Positions 35,925-47,973 of a stretch of DNA of 64,000 nucleotides are shown here, piece by piece. Both the position numbers and the translations under genes were made by a program. The stretch comes from Cliona cf. orientalis (lineage: Eukaryota > Porifera > Demospongiae > Clionaida > Clionaidae), in the NCBI GenBank assembly GCA_963930775.1, contig OZ005695.1:9672001-9736000 (forward strand), written 5' to 3'. Each line of letters begins with the position of its first letter. Position 1 is the first letter of the stretch. The notes under the pieces were generated by a model, which ran no database searches, had not been told where the DNA came from, and was given only the letters and a program-made list of their open reading frames with translations.

Positions 35925-38900
35925 TCACCACAGTAGAGCAGCGACATCATCATCCAGCACGACCCCACCCCCTCCCTCCTCCCCACTCTCTGGCTCCTCC
36001 ATAGCATCACGATGGGCAAACTCATCAAACTTATTCTCCCAGTCTCTCGGAAACACTAGTCCTCTGGTTTGCCCAGCACCTGCCGCTGCCCTCCCCTTCT
36101 CTCTCTCCCTCTCCCTCCCTTGAGGCGATCTAGAGCTCACTCCTCCACCTGCAGCCGCTGCTCTCCGTAATGGAGGGTTCTTTACGGGGTAGTCCAGGCC
36201 TTGCCATTCATCCTCCATCTCTTCACGGCTAGCTTCTGTCTTCTTCTGTGGCTTACTACTAACAGCAGAGCCTCTCTTAAGCTTCTTGGCTTCTAAGCTT
36301 TCAGTGGTCAATTTCTTCTTTTTCTCTGAACTTCGCTGCTGCTGAGCTGCCAGGGGTTTGTGGATTTGTTGGATCTGTTTCTCCTCGTGGCCAGTGATGG
36401 GCGGAGGAGGTGGGTGTGGTCTTTCGTCCTCCAGTTCGTCATCGGTGGGGGCAGTGGGCGGAGCAAAATCAAACGAGAGGGGGCCACTATCATCAATATC
36501 GCCAAATTCATCGAGATAGTCCACACTCGACTGGCTGAATCTCAGTGGGGGTTCCAGGATAAAATTATCCTTTGACTCGGCCCCCAGCCCTGGCCCCCCA
36601 TCTCCCACACCAGCTCCTGCAATTACAGCATCATTAATTGCAGCTGCTTCTGCTATCTCCTGCGGCAACGGCAGTTCTCCCTCTTCAGCCGATGGTTCAC
36701 TCATCATCTTAAACGCCCCTACACTCGTCTCCTGCCGCTGCTCCTCCTGAACTTGAACTTGAGGATCTCCTCCTTCTTCAGATTTTGGTGTCCTTTTTTC
36801 TGACATGTCGTGCTCAGTCTTTCTCTTACGCTTGGATTTTGACTTTTGTTTACCTCCCTCTCCTTCGTTCTTGAACTCACCAGACTTTCTATGTTTTCTC
36901 TTCTTTTGGTCAGTTATTGCTGCAGCAATGGTGGCCTCACCGCCTCCCCCACCTGTGGAGGGTGGCAGAGGATCGACGGGGACAGGGAGAATGTCTGCTG
37001 CCTTACTACCATTATCATCTTCGGCAGAGAGAGAGGAGGAGGACTGCAGCAGTGGCTCAGTACTGGAGCTCAGATCTCGCTTCATAGACAGTTTGTGTGA
37101 TTTAGAAGACGCCTTTTCTTTCTCCATACTCATAGCAGCATCCTGTGAGAGGGAGGTACTTTTATCGCTGGCCGCTAAATCTCGCTCAATTTCGGGATCT
37201 TCTTGCGAGTGTGCAGCTGGGTTACTGATGAGTAAGCTTTGCTCGTCATCTCTTCTTTGAGGACGTTGGCGGCTTGTTCCTCCGCTGCCGGGTGGCTTCA
37301 CCGGGGCAGGTCGCTTTGGACGATAACCCAGCGATGACGAGCCGCTCCTCCCACGTACGCTAGGGGATTCCCCTGGCGGCTGGTGATCTGCCACGCCCAC
37401 CGCCACTGCTGTGGCCGGATCCTTCTTTCTTGGCCATCGAACCTTGACCCCGGCCAAGATGTCCTTGAGAGTGGTAAGTAGCTCACTCATGGAGGGACGA
37501 CTATCAAATGGCTGCCAACACAGCTGGCAAACTTCAAATCTGTGTTAGAAAACAATTTTAATACGCATAAAATTTAACATCATGTCCCCTCTCCAGATTA
37601 TGATTTTGAGAGCAGACTTATACCGTAGATCACGAAATTTTCGCTGTTAAAAAATTTTTCGTTGATGACCTTTTCCAACGAAAATTAAACACGCGAAATA
37701 TTTTATGTAATGTACGTCGACCTATACCTATTTTGGTCGCTAAAGTCTGGCGATGAAATTTAGACTACGCGAAAAATTTACAAGTGAAATATCCCGATCT
37801 ACGGTATATGAGAAATGTTTTGAAGAGGTACTATAATATAACTCACAGTGGAGCTATGAGGTCGTTTGGCTGGAGTGGGTTGTCAAGGAAACACTTGTTG
37901 GTGGATTTGACAGTCTGAATGACTTCCTCGTTGCCCATCTCCTCGTAAGGCCACTGGGCAAAGCTACACACCTCCCACAGCGCAACTCCAAACGACCTGC
38001 AAATAAATACAATTAAACATAATAATTATGATAGGCATGTGATCACCGTGAGAGTCATGTGATTACTGTGATAGTCATGTGACTGGCTGCTCACCATATG
38101 TTTGCCTGGAGAGAGACGGGGAGGGAGTCAAGGACATTCCTTCCCTGAATGATAATCTGCTCAGGGGCCATCCATCGGACAGGCCACGCCCTCTGGTTCT
38201 CACCACGGCTGTAGTAGTCCTCCTGGAGCCAGCAAAAGATAAAAATTAGTGAAGTCAAAAATTATATATCATTTTTTCTTCTTGTGATGTACCTTGAAGG
38301 TTTGCCTAGTGATTCCGTAGTCTCCTAGCTTCACCACTCCATCCTCAGTCACCATGCAGCTGCGGACAGCAAAATCACTAGAGAGAGGGGGAGAGAGGGA
38401 GGGAGGGAGGGAGAGAGAGGGAGAGAGAGATATTAGATGCCAAAGTAGCTTAAACAAAACATCTTTCTCCTGCTTACTTATGAGCTATGCTCTTTGTGTG
38501 TAGATAATAGAGACCAGCTGCCATATCGCACGCCATCTTCACCAGCTCCTTGCTCTGTTTCATGGCAGTTGCTTCTCTCCTCTTCCTGACCAGAAAGGTC
38601 TTGAAGTTGCCCTGTGCACAGTACTCGAGCAGCACCAGGATGGAGGGGCCTTGCATGCACACACCAAGAAGAGACAAGACATTTCGGTGCCGAAGTATCC
38701 TGAGGCACACAAGAAAGAAAGAATATTATAATGTCACAATAGATAATTATATAATGTAATTAATAAGCTGGTGTAATCAGATAATGTAATGCAATTGGTA
38801 AGCTGGTGTAATTGGCTTACAAAGTAATGATCTTGTGTAAGCAGTTTACAAAGTAAGGGGGGACCCTTACATGTAATTGTAAGCAGCATACAATGTAATG

Positions 38901-41900
38901 TACTGTAATTTGTAAGCTGGTGTAATCATAATGTAATTGTAATGTATTCGTAATTCTGATTACGTAATCACGAAATTGTAATGTATTCAAACCTACCGTA
39001 ACCTATGGTACCTACTGTAACGTAACCTGCTGTAACCTACTGTAATGTAATTAATAAGCTGGTGTAATCAGACAATGTAATGTAATGTAATCGATAAGCT
39101 GGAGTATTATAATTGGTATACAAAACAATGTAATTGGTAGTGTAAGCATGCGATTGGGAGCTTACATATAAGCAACTTACAATATAATGTAATTGGTAAG
39201 CTCTTGTAAGGTGCTCACAGTAACGACAGACCGTAAGTTAGTGTAACCTACTATAACCAGCTATAACCTCATAATTACAAGTATAAGGGAGGACCCTTAT
39301 ATGTAGTTAGGCAGGTTATAGTAAGTTACAGTCTACCTTAACTTACTATAACCTGCTGTAACCAGCTGTAACCTCACGATTGCAAATGTAAGGGGGGACC
39401 CTTACATATTATTGGGCAGATTACAATAAGTTACGGTCTTGCCCAATTACATGTAAGGGTCCCCCCCCTTATATTTGTAATCGTGAGGTTACAGCTGGTT
39501 ACAGTAGGTTACAGCAGGTTATAGTAAGTTACGGCCACAGCAGTGACAAGGGTAAAGTTGGTAAAATTGGTAAAGTTAGTAATGTTGGTGCCGTAGGCGA
39601 CGGCAGCAATAAGGATAATGTTGGTAAAGTTAGTAATGTTGGTGCCATATGCCACAGCAATGACAAGTTAGTAATGTTGGTAAAGTTGGTAAAGTTAGTA
39701 ATGTTGGTGCCGTATGCCACAGCAATGACAAGTTAGTAATGTTGGTAAAGTTGGTAAAGTTAGTAATGTTGGTGCCGTAGGCCACAGCAACGACTAGTTA
39801 GTAATGTTGGTAAAGTTGGTAAAGTTAGTAATGTTGGTGCCGTAGGCGACGGCAGCGACAAGGGTAATGTTGGTAAAGTTAGTAATGTTGGTGCCATAGG
39901 CCACAGCAACGACTAGTTAGTAATGTTGGTAAAGTTGGTAAAGTTAGTAATGTTGGTGCCGTAGGCCACAGCAACGACTAGTTAGTAATGTTGGTAAAGT
40001 TGGTAAAGTTAGTAAAGTTGGTGCCGTAGGCAACGGCAGCGACAAGGGTAATGTTGATAAAGTTAGTAATGTTGGTGCCATAGGCCACAGCAACGACTAG
40101 TTAGTAATGTTGGTAAAGTTGGTAAAGTTAGTAATGTTGGTGCCGTAGGCCACAGCAATGACTACCGTATTTCTTCTAAAAATTCGGCATGAAAATAATA
40201 ATATTGCTTTAGCTTCGCCAAATTTTTAGAGGTCAATATTCAACATTCTGTCTGCGTGCGCATTCCATTCCCGTTTGTAGCATATACGCATGACGACCTT
40301 TGCCGAAAAATTAGAGACTATATTCAATCATTCGGTAAAGGGTGCCGAATAATTAGAAGGCCTGAATTTTTAGAAGAAATACGGTAGTTATTAATGTTGG
40401 TAAAGTTGGTAAAGTTAGTAATGTTGGTGCCGTAGGCGACGGCAGCGACAAGGGTAATGTTGGTAAAGATAGTAATGTTGGTGCCATAGGCCACAGTAGC
40501 GACAAGTTAGTAATGTTGGTAAAGTTGGTAAAGTTAGTAATGTTGGTGCCATAGGCCACAGCAACGACAAGTTAGTAATGTTACAGTAGGTTAAGACAGG
40601 TTACACTAAGTTACACTCTGTCGTTACTGTGGTCTACAGCACCAACATTACCAACTTTACCAACCAGCTGTAACCTCACAATTACAAATGTAAGGGGGGA
40701 CCCTTGTATTGTAGAGTATAATATGGATTGCGATTCCCCTTGCAATCAAAAGAAACTCACTTCATTGCCTCGACAGGTCTCAGGAAGACATCCCTCTCTT
40801 CGTTTGTGGCTCCCTCCTTGAGCTGCTTCACGACAACCGTTGTCTTCTTTTGTCCAGTGAGAAGCTTCTTAGCCTCGGCTTGGAATACCTTGCCAAAATC
40901 CCCTCCCCCAAACTCCTTTCCAAGCTTTATCTGGTCCCTTGGAAAGTCCATCGGCACTTCAGCATCAGTGTCATCCTGCTCCCTCTCCCAATCCTCCTCA
41001 CTTTTAGCCTGTGCCCTCCCTCCATTTCCCTTCTCCGAGCCATTGACAGCTGAAGCAGTTCTAGGCTGTGTGCTCTTTATCTTCACCGAGCTGCTAGCTG
41101 CGTGTACACTGCTGGCTTGAGCACTCTTCCCTGCTGAACTACCAGCTCCACTGGGTTGGCTCCTTCCTCCATTGCTCTTAGCTGAGCTGCTGGCCACACC
41201 TGAGGAGGTAGCTGCTGCTGTCGTTGTGGTGACAATCAGTCGTGTCGACTGAGACGGAGACCGTGATCCAGGTGCGCGTTTTGCAGTCATGGGATGACTT
41301 ACAGTGCTAGCAGGAGGTGGAGTGTTAGTATTAGTACTGATAGTGGTGGGCGGGGAATGGGAGGGGCCTTGTTGCCGTGGTGAGCTCTGTTTGACCCCAC
41401 CTCCGCCTCCTCTATTAGAAGGGGGTGGGGCAGCTCTAGTGGTGGGTACGGTCGGAGCAGCCCTGGTGGGTGTGGTCTTAGGCTTTGTGCGAGAGAGAGA
41501 GGAGGTATTTGCTTGGTAGCTGGCCATGATGACATTGTCCATCGGCTGTCTGCGCAGTCCCTTCCTTGTTGCGCTGGAGCCAATGGGTGTCGGTTCAACA
41601 AGCTCTTCAGCCGATGATCGAGAGACGAGCTTCACTCCTCCAGTATCAGTGTCCCCAGATTTGGGAGACGTGTACTGCACACACGAGGGAGGAGGAAAAA
41701 AAATTATTAGTGATTAGTGCATTTTTTCATTAATTTTTGCTTAATCTATAGCTATACAAAATGTGGGAAACTTTAGGAAGCGCTAGCTAAGCAAGTATGG
41801 CAAAATATATAACCAGTTACATCTGCCTCTATGCATGTGAGAATATTAAGAATACTATCATTACTGACATCCTATAAGTTATCATCAAAAAATTTAGAAT

Positions 41901-43506
41901 CCAACAATTATAAATTTTTTTCCAAATTTCTGCATGGACTGCACTCACCACAATCGGTGCAACATCGAAGCTTCCCTGCTTGTTCACCCTCCACCTCTTC
42001 GCGAGTACAACGGCACCCCACACACCCAGACCCAGCAGAATCAGCAGGATAATGACCAGGAGCGGTATGATTATCCCCAGGGCTATGGCCGTGGAGTTGA
42101 CGCCTCCAGGGGAGGGCACGGGAACTGCGTTACATGTGTTACTGCCATCGTCAAGCTGACGACATGTTCCACAGAGGGAGGCATCGTTTGGACCAAGACA
42201 GCCGGCTCCTGGTGGACAAGAGGCATCACAAGAGGCTCCACCTATGAGGCGATGGAGAGAGAGGGAGGGGAGAGAGAGGAAAAGACAGAGGGGCAGAGAG
42301 GAGGGAGAATATGTGGTGAAATTTTAATCATTAGGTGCACATTCCACGCACAACTCACCACAATCACTAGACGGTGCATTGTTCTGTATTAACAGTGTAG
42401 GGTAGCCTCCGTCCACCACTCTCCAAGTGTACTGCCAAATTGGAACGTTATCGTCAAGCCTAGTTCTCCAGTCAATTCCCACGTCGACTCCGCCCACAAC
42501 TTCCGGTCTAAGAGGATATGACCCCGCCCTCCACTGCGGATAGCCAGCATAGCACAGCCGAGTGTTCCCTTCAATGTGAACCGTCCCCAGCTGGATATTT
42601 GATAAACTCGAAAAAACGGACAAATCGGTCAAATTGGTGTTGTACGTCAGAGTCAGTGCATGACCCAGGATGACCTCTGCACCCTGGATCGTCAGAAGCG
42701 ATCTGAAACCACTGATATCATGGAGAGATGGATTTCTATCAATCTCCAAATAGCCAGAGATCATTGATAGTCTAGAAAATGCAGTCACTCTCTGAAGCTT
42801 GGGATTTTGGGATATCTGGAGATTGGTCATGTTTCTGAGCGATGAAAATCCTCCGATCGTTGCGAGATTCTGATTAAAGTAGATAGATATGGAGCCGGTG
42901 ACACTAACTAGGCTCTGGAAGTCAGTTATTTGTGTCAATGTTGAGCAGCTCTGGATACTGAGAGAGCCTTGAATCTCTATGATCGAGATGATCGGAGAGA
43001 GAGTAGTGATTGAGCATGGTAACTGAGATGATCCAATGTTAAGATTCCCAGTGATGACTGAACAAGCCTTGGAGCGCAAATTAGCCGCTAATTGTTGGAC
43101 ATCAGCGTCTTCAAGCAGAACTCTAGAAGATGAGCAATCTATTGAGAAGGGAGAGAGAGAGTGGTGGGGGTTAATCAGAGTTAAGAAGGCGGGGCTGCCC
43201 TGGACATTCCAAGCTGCACTTTCCATGCAAGAGCGCAAGAAAGCATTATAGGCCCATATGGCAATTTATGGGAAAGACCAATAGACCCTTCGTAGTAATC
43301 TTTAGGTTTGTATATCTCAAAAATAGAAATTTTAAGTAAATTGGATATTTTTGCAGACTTTTATCATCCGTTTGAGCATATGAGTTTGAGGCCAGTATGC
43401 CAGTTTTTGCTTTAATACCTTGAGCATTTGCGCATGAGATGGAGGCCAGCAGGACGACGATCAGTAGAAATCCAACGAGTATCCCTCTTCGCGATAAAAT
43501 AGCCAT
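35925..43506 (-). CDS. receptor L-domain tyrosine-kinase-like receptor with DYG and degenerate catalytic loop
   Basis: Nine exons join in phase to 1424 residues: 43506-43419, 43138-42359, 42241-41949, 41674-40761, 38699-38478, 38377-38293, 38222-38095, 37996-37847 and 37539-35925. In order: signal peptide (MAILSRRGILVGFLLIVVLL); receptor L domain of the insulin/EGF receptor type (to LCYAG...DWRTR); short Cys-rich segment; one membrane helix near residues 341-368; a Ser/Pro/Thr-rich juxtamembrane region of about 240 residues; kinase domain from about 630 with GGGDFGKV, VVVK and RWMAPEQ; a 500-residue acidic, Lys- and Pro-rich tail. The catalytic loop, formed across a splice junction, reads HNDFAVRSC where active tyrosine kinases have HRDLAARNC, and the metal-binding motif is DYG. 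DYG and the activation segment resemble lemur (LMTK) kinases, which lack an L domain. It could be a weak kinase or a pseudokinase; the ligand is unknown. The gene is 411 bp downstream of DNAI2 on the same strand. Confidence 0.85.
37621..37806. mobile_element. 186-bp MITE with TACCGTAGATC ends in a kinase-gene intron
   Basis: taccgtagatcacgaaattt at the left and gaaatatcccgatctacggta at the right are imperfect inverted repeats bounded by TA. It shares the CCGTA end and gcgaaa-rich interior with the elements at 33780 and 40163. It lies in the intron between the last two exons. Confidence 0.75.
38750..39530. repeat. degenerate tandem and inverted repeats (gtaatgtaatt / taacctgctg) in a kinase-gene intron
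   Basis: Irregular copies of 'gtaattggtaagctggtgta' and 'ctgtaacc' fill the region. 39353-39425 and 39445-39525 form an inverted pair (taacctgctgtaacc... and ...ggttacagcaggtta) including ggggggaccctta blocks. The block sits wholly in the intron between exons ending 40761 and starting 38699. Confidence 0.8.
39540..40580. repeat. minisatellite of about 65 bp, interrupted by a MITE
   Basis: Units contain gtaatgttggtaaagttggt and ggtgccgtaggccacagcaa with a spacing of about 65 bp (for example at about 39708 and 39772). About twelve to fifteen imperfect units are visible. Open frames rich in TNITN and TLPTL come from the repeat and are not genes. Confidence 0.9.
40163..40386. mobile_element. 224-bp MITE inserted in the minisatellite
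   Basis: The ends taccgtatttcttctaaaaa and tttttagaagaaatacggta are exact inverted repeats with flanking TA. The minisatellite resumes on the other side, so the element inserted after the array formed. It contains the word tgacgacctttgcc. Confidence 0.9.
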
Positions 43507-43917
43507 CGATCGCGTCGGAGTATTTTTCTTTCTTGATGGTTTTCTGGCTTTATCCAGCTAAAGGTGGGTGGGGCTCGTAATTGAACCGCAAAACGCGCGG
43601 GATAAGTAAACTGGTGGGCGTGGCTGGACCCTTGCCCTCAACAGTGGATCGAAACATGAATGTATTAATTATTTTGTGATACAGATAGCAAATGTATTCT
43701 AATAATTTATCGAACAGAATTTGTAAATCTATTAAGTACTTGTATGCATGACATTGCACATAAAAGGGAGATCGATAGAGAGCAAGAGTGAGGAGGGGAG
43801 GGGGTGAAACAAACGAAAAAAGGCGATAAATATGAGCACCTATTAAATGACCTTTTTTGAGACAGACACTAATTAAAATCAATGACAACAGTAAGTGATC
43901 TTTTTTGCTTGAATCCA
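43507..43917. promoter_or_regulatory. intergenic gap upstream of the kinase gene
   Basis: 411 bp between the DNAI2 stop (43918) and the kinase start (43506), both genes on the minus strand. It must hold the DNAI2 3' end and the kinase promoter. No TATA box or other clear motif was recognised. Confidence 0.4.
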
Positions 43918-46900
43918 TCACGACGTTGTCCCTGCCTCTCCCTCTCCCCCCTCTCCCCCTCCCTCCTTCTTCTCCGCTCCGTCTCCCTGCTCCTCTGGAA
44001 TTGGTGTAGGCTGGCTCTTTGGCATCATGGCCTCTCTTCTCTTCTGCTCCTTACTGTCAATGTTCTTTTGTTCTTGCTGTAGCATGTTCCAGAAATCTTC
44101 CTCTGCGTTGCCGAGAAAATCTTCGTCTCCATCTCCTCCGCCACCTTCATCACCTCTGTGTACAAATTAATTGACCTCTTCAATTATTAACGATTAGGTT
44201 ACACTACGAAAATCCCTAGGCTCTTCCCAGCTGAAGCAATTAAAATACTGGAAACGTTGAAAAGCAGGGGATGTGATGAGGCTAGTTCCATAATATTATT
44301 ATGATGTCATCTACTATATTTAGCTCACCCTCCTCCTCCTCCCCCTCCCCCTCCCCCTCCCCCTCCCCCTCCGGCTGCTGCACTCTGCTGCTTGGCCTTC
44401 AATTTCATCTCACGACGTCGACCTTCCAGAACCTTCTCCCGGTGAGTCTCACGCTCTAATACCTGTAAAGTATCACAGCAAAATGAAAAAAAAATTGATC
44501 AGTTTTTGATTTTTTTTTCTGCACTCACTGTTGTAATGTTTTGTTTTTCATTTGGTTGCAGCGTGCTGAGAAAGTTGGAGAGCTCTAGCAGAGTGATGTC
44601 TCCAGTCCTAGAGCCACACGCCAACAGCTTGCCTTGATCATGGCAGCGGATCGAATGAAGACTTTCATCACTCACCTAGATAAGGAGAAAAATCATTAAA
44701 ATTAATAACTATTGCAACAAGAGTATTATCAGAGCCAATGAGAAACACTATACAAAAATGTCATTTACAGATAAAAATTGCTAATACCATAATATAAGTA
44801 CAGTTATCACCATAATATCCATCTTTATTAAAACATACTAAGTGTTAATTTTCTCAGATTATTAAAATTAATTTTCCTACCTGTAGAGTGAGAGTGGGGC
44901 TGTCTTGTTTGAAAAGTATGTCCCATACGTTGAGTATTCCAGTCATACTGGTGGTGTAGAACACAGCTGGTCTACTGGGACTCCAGCAACCGTCGGTCAG
45001 GGGGGTGTGGTTATAGGTCGTCCACATTATCGGAGACTCCTTAGCATCCTCTGACCATATCTACAGAAAGAACTCCAAATTAAAGGAAATAAGTATTATT
45101 AAGGCCTTGCCCCCAGACTCTCTTGGGTTTTATATATTATACGCAGAAAATATTATTGAAAAAGAATCTGGGGCTGGGGACGAGACTAATGAAATTGCAT
45201 TTTGCAAGGATTTCACTTACTCTGGAAGTCCAGTCACCAACTGACATAAAGTACTTTGGATAGAAAGGATTTCGCTGTAGAGAGTAAAACACACAAGTAT
45301 AATAATATTATAGCATAATTATATATTATTACAAGAAAATAGCCCTATTATATAAAAGTTTTGTGACCATAGCACATTGTGAAATTTCTTACCTGTAGTG
45401 CATAAATAGGACCGTGGTGTCCAGTGAATCCAGCAGTGATCCTGTCCTGAGGATTCTTGGCCTTTCTATTGCAGAGCAGGATCACTCCTTGCTCAGTGCC
45501 TACCATAAACTTGGTCGGCTAAAAATAAAAAAAAATGACAAATATAATGAGTGAATTAATAATATTATTGGGCATTCTTATTGATCAGACACAATATTCA
45601 GCAATTCAAGAACAGTATTTTGACCGTCAGAAAAGCTGGGAGTAGTTAGCTTCAAGCATTAGTCTTATGGAGAGTAGCCATTGGTAAATCTTACCATAGT
45701 TGATTCATATTCCATAACGATTCCTCCTAGCTTCTGGCCAGGCATGTAGCCAGCGTACTCCAGCTTCAGCGTCTCCACTGGCTCCACTAGCTTACGGATG
45801 TCCCACCACAGAACCTCACCATCAGTCGACGTAGAGAACACATCAGAACCTAAATACAAATACCCCGATAAAAAATTAACAATATCTCTCAGTAGCGACC
45901 AAAAATTCGCCAATTAGCATCTTGATCATACATACATAATAATATGTACACACTCTCATACTAAAGTTATAGCCACACAGTGCATGCAGTATGATATATT
46001 ATAATAATAATATAGCGTCTCCAGGCTGATTCCCAGCTTTTATATTATTGAAAAGCAGGAAGGGTCTGGGGATGAGGCTATAATGATTATGTCATGTGAG
46101 AACTGACCTGTTTTTGAAGAGGGGAATATGAGTTTGTGCAGTGGATCTTTGTGGCTGATTTCCACGGGAGTGACCTTGAGAGGTTGAGATCCCTTCCTTG
46201 TATCGAATAGAGCTAGCTGTCCGTTGTAGCAGCCCCCGGCCAGAGTGTGGGGGTCCTTGGGGTTGTACTCAAGGCAAAGCATCGGCGAGGACGGTCGCAG
46301 AATCATCTCTGGCTTGTTGGGGTTTTCTACAAAAAGATTGATAGAAAATAAACTATCAGATATGCATGTACATAATATTATTACAAATTAGCTTCAAAAA
46401 TCCATTATAACACAAAATTCTACTTAGAATTAAATTATTCATAGAATTACCGATTTCCCATATGTATGACTCTAGTGGCATTCCAGTGGGTGATTTCTGA
46501 AACTCTAGCATAGAGTAGGCGGCGGCCAATCGGTGAGCTCCATCAGGGTACCAGGAGATGTTGGTCACCGCTCGCTTCAGCTCATTCGGATCTCTATAGT
46601 TATGATATTATACAGGTGTATATAGCAATTAATTTGAGCACAGAAAGTTATTTATAGTGCTGACCTTAGAATAGTGAGTGTTTTAGCTGATGGAGGCTCT
46701 TCTACCACTTTTGTTGATAAATTTCCTGAGAAATAGTTCTCGTAGATATCTATAGCATTATTCTGCTTCAGGTAGTGCTCCATCCCCTATGACAAAATAT
46801 ACAGAGAAATCAATATAATATGGTATACGATTGAAATTTATGAAACTTTATTGTACGACAAATTTTTGGGAATGACTCCATACCGCATTAATATCATTAG

Positions 46901-47166
46901 CGTACATGCGTTTTCATAAGATTAATTTTGCAGCTACCACTAGTTTATATTGCTATAAGAGTATTGCTGACTTACTGAACCCAATTTCATGATTGTGCCA
47001 ATGTATGCTTCGTCTTTTTCAACTTTCTTTCTGTAACGTATGGTCTGTTCCACTTCAGCTGGGTTGATGTCCTTAGGCCAGCCACCTTCAGTATGGTTCA
47101 TACCATGACTTTCCGTCTCAAACCGCTCCGTGTTCACCTAAGGGCGAAAGAGATGATATCATCCAC

Positions 47167-47201
<35 letters not shown>

Positions 47202-47403
47202 TCTTGGCTTTTAAATTTACCTCATGTTCTGACATCTCTGGGGCGTACTGTAGAGCCATATCGACAGGATTTTTGTTGATAAAGTTCTCCTTGAGCGAAT
47301 CATCTGGCTCGATGTCGACGTGAAGCTGAGCACCAAGGTCACTGAACAGTGGCTGGCGGCCAAATTCAGAACGCTTCTTCGTGTACACATAGACGATCTC
47401 CAT
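43918..47403 (-). CDS. DNAI2: dynein axonemal intermediate chain 2 (outer-arm IC2/IC69 type)
   Basis: Twelve exons join in phase to 620 residues: 47403-47221, 47137-46976, 46786-46665, 46593-46451, 46326-46108, 45849-45695, 45518-45393, 45274-45221, 45060-44881, 44675-44529, 44462-44329 and 44155-43918. The N-terminus [15 protein letters not shown], the [20 protein letters not shown] segment and the WD repeats ([62 protein letters not shown]) identify the outer-arm dynein intermediate chain that docks dynein on ciliary doublets. Length is close to the roughly 605 residues of the human protein. Exon 11 ends in a run of about 14 Gly encoded by a GGA/GGG microsatellite, followed by an acidic tail. 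Complete and without visible defects; its presence implies motile cilia or flagella. Confidence 0.95.
45107..45193. repeat. decayed foldback of the 'gtccccag' family in a DNAI2 intron
   Basis: ggccttgcccccagactctc and gaatctggggctggggacga are imperfect inverted arms around an AT-rich loop; compare 537-606. Confidence 0.5.
46014..46080. repeat. second decayed foldback in a DNAI2 intron
   Basis: gcgtctccaggctgattccc and gtctggggatgaggct form weak inverted arms. It has the same ends as the other members but is more diverged. Confidence 0.4.
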
Positions 47404-47742
47404 CGTCTTAGCTACACCACTGGAGCTCTCTTCACGATAAAATTACGACTAACTACAGTGAATAGACGAGAAGATGACGTGATAATCTTAGCAGCTGCCA
47501 CCGCACCATCGGCAATCATGGGATTGCCTCGAGCAGAAATCGCATAAATATTATTGATAAAAATGCGTATAAATATTTCTTACCCTAAAAGTAGAAACCT
47601 CTTTTGAAAGCTACTTCTGAAGCGTAAAAGGCTCAGTCAAAGGAGTGCTCTGACCTTTTGTTTATTGGCCGCCATTTTGTTGTTGCCAGGGGGAGTGGCG
47701 TTGCGGTGGGCGGGCTGGTTTAATGCGCATGCGTAGTAAGAT
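47404..47742. promoter_or_regulatory. bidirectional promoter DNAI2 (-) / RPS2 (+)
   Basis: The two genes start head to head within about 340 bp. The segment is GC-richer than its surroundings. It contains gccgccattttg (47668-47679, matching the YY1 consensus common in ribosomal-protein promoters) with attggc (reverse CCAAT) just before it, and tgcgcatgcg (47724-47733, like an NRF1 site). Roles of these sites are inferred from known consensus motifs. Confidence 0.6.
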
Positions 47743-47794
47743 CTTCCTTTTTCTGTACAAGCAACGTGTTGGAAGAAGAGAAGACTAACATCAC
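47743..47794 (+). promoter_or_regulatory. RPS2 5' TOP start and non-coding first exon
   Basis: A pyrimidine tract (cttcctttttc) sits where a ribosomal-protein transcript should start and is followed by a short leader ending at the donor tcac|gtaagt. The coding exon begins 176 bp later after tttttttcag. TOP tracts place translation under growth control in animals; the exact start base is inferred. Confidence 0.6.
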
Positions 47795-47973
47795 GTAAGT
47801 TGAATCCTAACGAATCCAGCCATGATTTGAGTTTATTCGGTTCTTTCGGTTGCTGAAAGAAGACTTTTTCGTCTAATTTCATAAACGCGCTAAAAAAATC
47901 CGTGTATAAGCTGACAATTTTTATCATCACGTGGACGACTTATTTTTATTGGCAAAATTCTTTTTTTCAGCAA

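Noticed and set aside
36308..37486. Other-frame open frames within the last kinase-gene exon
   Set aside because: The exon frame is fixed by seamless joining from the kinase domain; the others are shadows of a low-complexity, GC-richer exon.
39529..40559. Open frames rich in TNITN/TLPTL
   Set aside because: Translation of the minisatellite inside a kinase-gene intron.
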